This document shows positions 7,404 to 12,968 of a stretch of 17,680 nt of DNA, piece after piece. The notes below the pieces were generated by a model. The model worked only from the letters and a program-made list of their open reading frames with translations, ran no database searches and was not told the DNA's origin. The stretch comes from an uncultured Collinsella sp. (GTDB lineage: Bacteria > Actinomycetota > Coriobacteriia > Coriobacteriales > Coriobacteriaceae), in the NCBI GenBank assembly GCA_958427975.1, contig CAUAEH010000041.1:1-17680 (forward strand), written 5' to 3'. The translations under genes were made by a program, and so were the position numbers. Each line of letters begins with the position of its first letter. The stretch's first letter is position 1.

Positions 7404-8696
7404 GTGCTCGCACCCCATATTTCTGTCGTCAACCTCGGATGCCGTGTCAACCGGGTTGAGTCCGACCGTATCACTGCTGATCTTATGCGCTTGGGTTTTG
7501 CAATGGTGGAGCCTCAGGATGCAGAACTGATCGTCATCAATACCTGTGCCGTGACGGGGGAGGCCGAGGCCAAGACCCGCAAGGCCGTCCGTCACGCCCT
7601 GGCCTATTCGGGAGAGCCTTACGTGGTCGTAACCGGCTGCGTCGTTAACCTGCATCCCGAGGAGCTGCTGGAGCTCTCCGATCGCGTGATCGCCGAACCG
7701 TCCAAGATAGACGTCGCCGAGCGCGTCTGTGAGGTGCTAGGTGTCGAATCCGATAGCGTGCCCGCCTGCAGCGATGGCGACGTGGTCGATGCGCTCGGTC
7801 GTTCGCGGCTGGGCGTGAAGATCCAGGATGGCTGCAACCACCGCTGCACTTATTGCATTGTGTGGAAGGCCCGCGGCCCCGAGCGTTCCGTGCCCGTCGA
7901 GTCCGTGCTCGAACAGGTGCGCGAAGCGCAGGAGGCCGGCGTGCCCGAGGTCGTGCTGACCGGCGTGAATCTGGGTGCCTATGACGGCAAGAGCGCGACC
8001 GACGAACATGTCGAGATCGATGAGCTGCTCCAGGCCATCATGGAGCGCACCGAGATCGCCCACGTGCGTATCTCCTCGGTGGAACCCATGGATATTTCCG
8101 AGCGCCTGCTCAAGGTGATGGCTCGCTATCCGAAGCGTATCGCGCCGTTTTTGCACCTTCCCGTGCAGTCTGGCTGCACGGCGACGCTGCATCGCATGGG
8201 TCGTCCCTATAGTGCCGAGGCCTTTGAGGATACGGTGCGCATGATTCACGCTAACCTGCCACAAGCGTCTCTTTCGTGTGATGTCATCGTCGGTTTTCCT
8301 GGCGAGACGGACGAGGAGTTCGAGGAGTCGCTGGCACTGTGCCGTCGCGTGGGCTTTTCGCGCATGCACGTGTTCCGCTATAGCAAGCGCCCCGGCACCC
8401 TCGCCGCCGACATGCCCGACCAGGTACCTCCTGAGGTCATGGCCGAACGCAGCCGTCGCATGCGTGCCGCCGCACAGGAGCTTGCGATCGCCGATGCCCG
8501 TCGTCGCGTGGGCACGGTCGAGCGTGCGGTGCTCGAGTATGGTGACAACCTGACGCTCGGCTCGTTCCATCATGCCCGTCTCGATGATACCTGTGGACTC
8601 ACAGCCCCGTGCCTGCTCGATGTTGCTATCATCGGAGTCGATGATTCCGGCTTGGTCCATGCACGCAGGGAGGTTCATGGAAGCCTCGAAGATTAG
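7404..8696 (+). CDS. mtaB: tRNA t6A37 methylthiotransferase MtaB (radical SAM)
   Basis: The 430-residue product has the three-domain plan of methylthiotransferases: an N-terminal UPF0004 domain with cluster cysteines Cys13 (NLGCRVNRVES), Cys48 (INTCAVTGEAE) and Cys79 (VTGCVVN); a radical SAM core with Cys144, Cys148 and Cys151 in IQDGCNHRCTYC; and a C-terminal TRAM-like RNA-binding region (about 370-428). MtaB converts t6A at position 37 of ANN-decoding tRNAs to ms2t6A. It is called MtaB rather than MiaB because of the NLGCRVN/NTCAVT pattern and because mtaB follows dnaJ in many Gram-positives. The start is GTG 7404 with AAGGAG at 7393-7398; the 3' end overlaps phoH by 20 nt. The segment after the radical SAM motif reads IVWKARG where IIPxxRG is usual, a small variation. 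Confidence 0.9.
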   Translation: MLAPHISVVNLGCRVNRVESDRITADLMRLGFAMVEPQDAELIVINTCAVTGEAEAKTRKAVRHALAYSGEPYVVVTGCVVNLHPEELLELSDRVIAEPSKIDVAERVCEVLGVESDSVPACSDGDVVDALGRSRLGVKIQDGCNHRCTYCIVWKARGPERSVPVESVLEQVREAQEAGVPEVVLTGVNLGAYDGKSATDEHVEIDELLQAIMERTEIAHVRISSVEPMDISERLLKVMARYPKRIAPFLHLPVQSGCTATLHRMGRPYSAEAFEDTVRMIHANLPQASLSCDVIVGFPGETDEEFEESLALCRRVGFSRMHVFRYSKRPGTLAADMPDQVPPEVMAERSRRMRAAAQELAIADARRRVGTVERAVLEYGDNLTLGSFHHARLDDTCGLTAPCLLDVAIIGVDDSGLVHARREVHGSLED

Positions 8697-9663
8697 ACTT
8701 ACCGTTCCCGAGGGTATCGATCCCTCGCGCGTTTTGGGCGCCGGCGATGGCGTCCTTCGTGCGCTCGAGAACTTGGTGCGCGCCCATGTGGTTGCCCGCG
8801 GTGACAGCGTTGCCGTGAGCGGCGATCCGGACGAGGTCGAGCTTGTGGCGCGTTTTTTCGAGCATGCTTTTCGCGAGGCGGCCGCCGGACGCACACTGTC
8901 TGCCGATGATGTCTCGCGCTGTCTGGCCGTTCTGCGCGACGGCGAGCATGATGCCTCGTCGCTGCGCGATGACGTGCTGCTATCGTATCGCGGTCGCGTC
9001 ATCCGCCCCAAGACGCTCGGCCAAAAGCGCTACGTGGATGCCATTCGCTCGCATACCATTACGTTTGGCCTCGGTCCCGCCGGTACCGGTAAAACCTATC
9101 TGGCCATGGCGCTCGCCGTCGCCGCGCTCAAACGCCATGAGGTAGGCCGCCTGATCCTGACGCGCCCGGTTGTCGAGGCGGGGGAGAACCTGGGCTTTTT
9201 GCCCGGCACTCTCGAGGAAAAGATCGACCCGTATATGCGACCGCTCTACGATGCCCTCTTTGACATGATGGATCGCGAACGCACCGATGAGCTTATGGAG
9301 CGTGGCGTGATCGAGATCGCCCCGCTCGCCTACATGCGCGGTCGAACGTTGAGTGATGCCTTTGTGGTGCTCGATGAGGCACAAAACACGACGCCCGAGC
9401 AGATGAAGATGTTCCTGACGCGCCTGGGTTTTAATTCCAAGTTCGTGATTACCGGCGACCTGAGCCAGCGTGACCTGGTGGGTCGTCGCGGCGGTCTTGC
9501 CGATATCGAAAGGATTTTGGGTCGCGTCGACGATGTGGCGTTTACTCACCTGGAGCGCGCCGATGTGGTGCGTCATGCCCTGGTGGGCCGTATCGTTGAG
9601 GCCTATGATGCATACGACGACGCGCGCGAGCAACGCGCGCACGATCGAAAGGAGTCCCGTTGA
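8677..9663 (+). CDS. phoH: PhoH family ATPase (PhoL/YbeZ type)
   Basis: The 328-residue product has a small N-terminal domain (1-105) followed by the PhoH ATPase core, with Walker A GPAGTGKT (133-140), the LTRPVVEAGENLGFLPG segment (161-177), Walker B VVLDEAQNTTPEQ (230-241) and the GDLSQ sensor region. PhoH/YbeZ proteins are predicted RNA-handling ATPases linked to YbeY and rRNA maturation, and ybeY is directly downstream and overlaps. The start at ATG 8677 sits 3 nt after AGGGAGG (8667-8673), a short spacing, and lies inside mtaB; an alternative in-frame ATG at 8659 has no better SD. The true start could differ by a few codons. The stop overlaps the ybeY start. Confidence 0.92.
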   Translation: MEASKIRLTVPEGIDPSRVLGAGDGVLRALENLVRAHVVARGDSVAVSGDPDEVELVARFFEHAFREAAAGRTLSADDVSRCLAVLRDGEHDASSLRDDVLLSYRGRVIRPKTLGQKRYVDAIRSHTITFGLGPAGTGKTYLAMALAVAALKRHEVGRLILTRPVVEAGENLGFLPGTLEEKIDPYMRPLYDALFDMMDRERTDELMERGVIEIAPLAYMRGRTLSDAFVVLDEAQNTTPEQMKMFLTRLGFNSKFVITGDLSQRDLVGRRGGLADIERILGRVDDVAFTHLERADVVRHALVGRIVEAYDAYDDAREQRAHDRKESR

Positions 9664-10169
9664 GTGTATTGATCAGCAACGATGCCGAGCTCGATACGCT
9701 GCTCGATGCCCAGGAGGTGGAGCACATCTGCGGAGTTGTGCTTGCTGCCGAGGGTGTTGAGCGTGAGGTCGAGATTTCCCTTTCGTATGTCGATGAGGAC
9801 GAGATGCACGAGCTCAATCTTGAGTGGCGTGGCATCGATCGCACGACCGACGTGCTTTCGTTTGAATGCGACTCGGCCTTTGACGAGGACATTCCCTCCG
9901 ACGAGACGCTCGAGCTCGGCGATATTATCCTGGCCCCGCAGGTCATTGCCCGCCAGGCCCCCGGTTTTGGCAACAGTCCCGCCGACGAGTGCCGGCTGAT
10001 GCTTGTTCACGGCATGCTGCACCTGCTGGGCTATGACCACATCGAGGACGACGAGGCCGAGGTCATGGAGGCACGTGAGGATGCCATTCTGCGCGACCTG
10101 GCGCTCGAGCGCGGCGAGGACCCCAAGCTGGTCCACGTCGGCCCCATCACCAACCACGCCCACGACTAG
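9660..10169 (+). CDS. ybeY: Endoribonuclease/rRNA maturation factor YbeY
   Basis: The 169-residue protein has the family's zinc-binding pattern HGMLHLLGYDH, with His117, His121 and His127, and the upstream TDVLSFE motif (63-69). YbeY is a metal-dependent RNase involved in 16S rRNA 3' maturation and ribosome quality control. The start is TTG at 9660, supported by AAAGGAG at 9648-9654; it overlaps the phoH stop as TTGA, which favours translational coupling. A second in-frame TTG at 9669 has no proper SD. The phoH-ybeY pairing is widely conserved. The next gene, dgkA, starts 9 nt after the stop. Confidence 0.94.
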   Translation: MSVLISNDAELDTLLDAQEVEHICGVVLAAEGVEREVEISLSYVDEDEMHELNLEWRGIDRTTDVLSFECDSAFDEDIPSDETLELGDIILAPQVIARQAPGFGNSPADECRLMLVHGMLHLLGYDHIEDDEAEVMEAREDAILRDLALERGEDPKLVHVGPITNHAHD

Positions 10170-10178
10170 GAGCCGTCT

Positions 10179-10556
10179 ATGATTCCCGGATCGAACAAGG
10201 ACCATCCGTCCTTTTTAAAGTCGTTCTCATACGCTATGGAGGGCTTCGTCACCGCCGTCAAGACCGAGCGCAATATCAAGGTCATGCTTGTGGCGGGCGT
10301 GTGCACCGTCATTGCCGGCTGCATCGTGGGGCTCGATATTGCCGAGTGGGCTACGGTCATCATCTGCTGCGGCCTGGTGATTCACGGCGAGCTGTGCAAT
10401 ACCGCCATGGAGGCGATTGTCGACCTGGCGACCCAGGAGCTGCATCCGCTGGCCAAGCGCGCGAAGGATATTGCCGCTGCGTCTGTATACGTTCTTTCCA
10501 TTACCGCCGCGATCGTGGGCTTGCTTGTCTTTGCCCACGCGCTCGACTTTATTTAG
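10179..10556 (+). CDS. dgkA: Diacylglycerol kinase / undecaprenol kinase, DgkA family
   Basis: This is a small 125-residue integral membrane kinase with three predicted transmembrane stretches (about 34-52, 56-70 and 102-121). Family motifs are the N-terminal GFVTAVKTERN (22-32) and the catalytic stretch ELCNTAMEAIVD (71-82), with Glu71, Asn74 and Glu78, followed by HPLAKRAKDIAAASV (89-103). In Gram-positives this family mainly phosphorylates undecaprenol for recycling into cell-wall synthesis, so undecaprenol is the likely substrate; sequence alone cannot exclude diacylglycerol. ATG 10179 is preceded by TAGGAG, which overlaps the ybeY stop. The position between ybeY and era is conserved in Firmicutes, although the cytidine deaminase gene often found there is absent. 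Confidence 0.92.
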   Translation: MIPGSNKDHPSFLKSFSYAMEGFVTAVKTERNIKVMLVAGVCTVIAGCIVGLDIAEWATVIICCGLVIHGELCNTAMEAIVDLATQELHPLAKRAKDIAAASVYVLSITAAIVGLLVFAHALDFI

Positions 10557-10568
10557 AAAGGGATTCCC

Positions 10569-11639
10569 ATGTCCGACAATATGCAGCCTACCGATGAGGT
10601 TTTGGATGACGAGGTCCTGGACGAGGCTGAAGGTGCCGATTCGTTTGACGAGGTCGAGGAGTTCGACCCGTTTGAGGGTATGAGCGACGAGGAACTCGAT
10701 GCCCTGTGCGACGAGGGCGAGACCCTCGCGGGCTTTGGTGACGTGGAACCCGGTTTCCGCAGCGGCTTTGTGGCCCTGGTCGGTCGCCCTAATGCCGGCA
10801 AGTCCACGCTGCTCAACGCCTGTTACGGCAAGAAGGTCGCCATTACCTCTCCGGTGGCCCAGACGACCCGCCGCCGTATGCGCGCCGTGGTCAACCGCCC
10901 CGGCTACCAGCTGGTCTTCGTTGACACGCCGGGTATCCACAAGCCCAAGGACGGCCTGGGCTCCGAGCTTAACAAGAGCGCCCTGTTTGAGCTCAATGAC
11001 GTAGACGTCGTTGCGTTTTTGATTGATGCCACCAAACCGATCGGCAGGGGAGACGCCTGGGTTGCCGAGCGCGTCAGATGCGCTCGTTCCAAGAAGGTCC
11101 TGGTGCTCACCAAGGCCGATGAGGCCGACCCCGCACAGGTCATGGAGCAGCTTAAGGCAGCTCACGAGCTCATGGAATATGATGACGAGATCGTGACGTC
11201 GTCGGTCAAGAACTTCAACGTCGATGCGTTTATCGAGACCGTCGCTCACTTCTTGCCCGAGGGCCCGCGCTGGTTCCCCGAGGACATGGGTACCGACGCT
11301 TCCGACGAGACGCTCGTTGCCGAGTTTGTGCGCGAGAAGGTTCTGCGTCGCACCCGCGACGAGATCCCTCACTCCGTGGGCGTCATCTGTGACGCGCTCG
11401 AGCAGACTAAGAAGGTCCTGCGCGTGCACGCCACGATTTACGTCGAGCGCGAGGGGCAGAAGGGCATCATCATCGGCAAGGGCGGCGAGATGATCAAGCA
11501 TATCGGCATCGATGCCCGTCGTGACCTTGAGCGTATCTTTGGCACCCAGGTCTTTTTGGAGCTCGACGTGAAGGTCAAGGCCGGCTGGCGCGATGACGAG
11601 GCGCAGATCCGCCGCTTTGGCTATAACGCCGAAGATTAA
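10569..11639 (+). CDS. era: GTPase Era with an acidic N-terminal extension
   Basis: The 356-residue protein is about 55 residues longer than E. coli Era (301). GTPase motifs are GRPNAGKST (72-80), SPVAQTTRRR (94-103) as G2, DTPGIH (119-124) and TKAD (181-184), where the canonical G4 NKxD has Thr instead of Asn. The C-terminal KH domain has the GKGG signature (303-306) in GIIIGKGGEMIKHIG. Era binds the 16S rRNA 3' end and helps 30S assembly; YbeY is a functional neighbour encoded just upstream. Residues 1-60 contain 25 Asp/Glu and no Lys/Arg and look disordered. ATG 10569 follows GAAAGGGA with 5-nt spacing; the next Met, at residue 5, would still leave the extension. recO starts 12 nt after the stop. 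Confidence 0.95.
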   Translation: MSDNMQPTDEVLDDEVLDEAEGADSFDEVEEFDPFEGMSDEELDALCDEGETLAGFGDVEPGFRSGFVALVGRPNAGKSTLLNACYGKKVAITSPVAQTTRRRMRAVVNRPGYQLVFVDTPGIHKPKDGLGSELNKSALFELNDVDVVAFLIDATKPIGRGDAWVAERVRCARSKKVLVLTKADEADPAQVMEQLKAAHELMEYDDEIVTSSVKNFNVDAFIETVAHFLPEGPRWFPEDMGTDASDETLVAEFVREKVLRRTRDEIPHSVGVICDALEQTKKVLRVHATIYVEREGQKGIIIGKGGEMIKHIGIDARRDLERIFGTQVFLELDVKVKAGWRDDEAQIRRFGYNAED

Positions 11640-11651
11640 GCCTCGGCGTTC

Positions 11652-12401
11652 ATGGCTGGCTCTCGCACATATCGCACAAAAGTGCTCGTCCTCGACAAGA
11701 CGAAGCTCAAGGAAACCGACCTGATCTTGACGATGCTCGACGAACGGGGGCGGCAGGTGCGTGCCGTGGCTAAGGGGGCACGTAAGCCTGGCGGGCGCCT
11801 GGCCGCACGCTGCGAGCTTTTCTGTACCGTCGATATGCTGCTCGCGCATGGACGGTCGCTCGACGTGGTTTCTCAGGCGGAGCTTATGGAGGCGCCGCTC
11901 GGTGCCGCTCCTGACTACGAGACGACCTGTGCCGCCAGCGCGATTGCCGAGGTTGCGCGCGTGTGCTCGTTCGAGGATGCCGAGGATCCATTTACCTTTG
12001 CCATCACGCAACGGGCGCTCACGCTTGTCGGCAGCGGGCTCGACTCGGCGCATATGGACCTGCTCGTGGCGGCCTTTGTCTTTAAATTGCTGTCGCACGT
12101 TGGTTATCGACCCGATTTCTCGGCATGCGTACTGTGCGGAGACCCCATGCTGTCGTATTTTTCGCCCCAGGCGGGTGGCCTCATGTGCGGCTCATGCGCG
12201 TCGAGCGTTCCGGGTGCCGAGTTGGTCTCAACCGGCGAGGTTGCATGGCTTCGCGCCCTCATGTCTATGACGTTCGATGAACTCATGGCCGAGCGAATCG
12301 ATCCGCATACGGCTGCGTTTTTGCTGGGGCTTTCGCATGTTTGGGCCGCCACGCACACCGATCAGCGGCTCCGTGCGATGGAATTCATGTTGGGTCGGTG
12401 A
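11652..12401 (+). CDS. recO: DNA repair protein RecO
   Basis: The 249-residue protein has the RecO layout: an N-terminal OB-fold beginning RTYRTKVLVLDKTKLKETDLIL, a helical middle, and a zinc-binding cluster with Cys159/Cys162 (CVLCG) and Cys179/Cys182 (CGSC). RecO works with RecR (and RecF) to load RecA onto SSB-coated single-stranded DNA during recombinational repair. It follows era, the usual Gram-positive order. ATG 11652 matches the family N-terminus, but no strong Shine-Dalgarno is visible in the 12-nt gap, so translation may depend on coupling to era. It seems to be the last gene of the dnaJ-to-recO run; no U-tract terminator follows, only a short GC palindrome at 12411-12420. Confidence 0.92.
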   Translation: MAGSRTYRTKVLVLDKTKLKETDLILTMLDERGRQVRAVAKGARKPGGRLAARCELFCTVDMLLAHGRSLDVVSQAELMEAPLGAAPDYETTCAASAIAEVARVCSFEDAEDPFTFAITQRALTLVGSGLDSAHMDLLVAAFVFKLLSHVGYRPDFSACVLCGDPMLSYFSPQAGGLMCGSCASSVPGAELVSTGEVAWLRALMSMTFDELMAERIDPHTAAFLLGLSHVWAATHTDQRLRAMEFMLGR

Positions 12402-12426
12402 TGATGCGCAGGCGCGCGCCGCTTGT

Positions 12427-12434
12427 GGTAACAT
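12427..12434 (+). promoter_or_regulatory. Putative rpsO promoter -10 (GGTAACAT)
   Basis: GGTAACAT (TAACAT at 12429-12434), preceded by TGT, resembles the GGGTANNAT motif at other promoters here. It would give a leader of about 100 nt before rpsO. No convincing -35 is visible. Confidence 0.4.
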
Positions 12435-12449
12435 ACCGACCTGTTGGTA

Positions 12450-12519
12450 CCTCGACCTTGGATGTTCGCTCCACCGGCGGCTTCCCAGTCCGAGGCGAAT
12501 AGAGTCGCCCGCGGGCGAC
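12450..12519 (+). promoter_or_regulatory. Structured rpsO leader, candidate S15 autoregulatory RNA
   Basis: Two stems can be drawn in the leader. One joins CCTCGAC (12450-12456) to GTC(C)CGAGG-type sequence at 12488-12495 with one bulged C, extended by TGG/CCA (12459-12461 with 12485-12487). The second is the perfect palindrome at 12504-12519, a 6-bp stem with a CGCG loop, lying just before the SD at 12528-12534. S15 represses its own mRNA through diverse leader structures in several phyla; that this is one is inference. Confidence 0.4.
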
Positions 12520-12539
12520 GCGAAACGAAAGGTGAAACA

Positions 12540-12818
12540 ATGACTGTTTCCAAAGAGCGCAAGGCGGAGCTGACCGCCCAGTTCGGTAACTCCCCGGTCG
12601 ATACCGGTAACCCCAAGGTTCAGGTCGCCATTCTGTCCGAGCGCATCAAGGAGCTGACCGAGCACATGAAGTCCCACCAGAAGGACTTCCACACCCGTCG
12701 TGGCCTGCTCATGCTCGTCGGCCGTCGTCGTCGTCTTCTCTCCTACATCAAGAAGAACGACATCGTCGAGTACCGTGAGCTCATTAAGGCTCTGGGCATC
12801 CGCGACAACATCCAGTAA
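12540..12818 (+). CDS. rpsO: 30S ribosomal protein S15
   Basis: The 92-residue basic protein contains the S15 signature region: GNPKVQVAILSERIKELTEHMK (24-45), then HTRRGLLMLVGRRRRLLSYI and the C-terminal EYRELIKALGIR. S15 binds the central domain of 16S rRNA and forms bridge contacts with the large subunit. The start at ATG 12540 has AAAGGTG at 12528-12534; the frame is open upstream to 12444, but that stretch is structured leader and does not look coding. The gene is followed by its own terminator and then pnp, the classical rpsO-pnp order. Confidence 0.97.
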   Translation: MTVSKERKAELTAQFGNSPVDTGNPKVQVAILSERIKELTEHMKSHQKDFHTRRGLLMLVGRRRRLLSYIKKNDIVEYRELIKALGIRDNIQ

Positions 12819-12833
12819 GGATTTGTACATGCT

Positions 12834-12865
12834 AAGAGCGTCCTGCGCAGCGGGGCGCTCTTTTT
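12834..12865 (+). terminator. Rho-independent terminator of rpsO
   Basis: A stem of 12834-12843 with 12853-12862 (one G-U pair) and a 9-nt loop ends in a T run at 12861-12865. Some read-through into pnp is possible, as in the E. coli rpsO-pnp operon. Confidence 0.88.
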
Positions 12866-12873
12866 GTGTAAGG

Positions 12874-12955
12874 GCGTGAACAATCACGCTCTGAAGCGTG
12901 GCGGGGGCAGGGGGCCCGCGTCACATGAGAAGCCCGCAGGCAAGGGGCCTGTGGG
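12874..12955 (+). promoter_or_regulatory. Structured pnp leader with three hairpins, two alternative pairings
   Basis: GCGTGA (12874-12879) can pair with TCACGC (12884-12889), or CACGCT (12885-12890) can pair with AGCGTG (12895-12900); the two are mutually exclusive. Next is GCGGG/CCCGC (12901-12905 with 12915-12919). A third, 9-bp stem (12933-12941 with 12947-12955, one G-U) ends 2 nt before the AAAGGAG SD at 12958-12964. E. coli pnp is autoregulated through RNase III cleavage of a leader hairpin; a comparable role here is inference. No clear promoter is seen in this gap. Confidence 0.5.
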
Positions 12956-12968
12956 GTAAAGGAGAACA

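Noticed and set aside
10227..12098. 623-codon minus-strand open frame spanning dgkA, era and recO
   Set aside because: It runs antisense across three well-recognised genes with no recognisable domain; codon bias in high-GC DNA produces such frames.
12903..12956. G-quadruplex in the pnp leader
   Set aside because: There are four G runs, but the loops are 2, 29 and 5 nt, and ordinary GC stems explain the sequence better.
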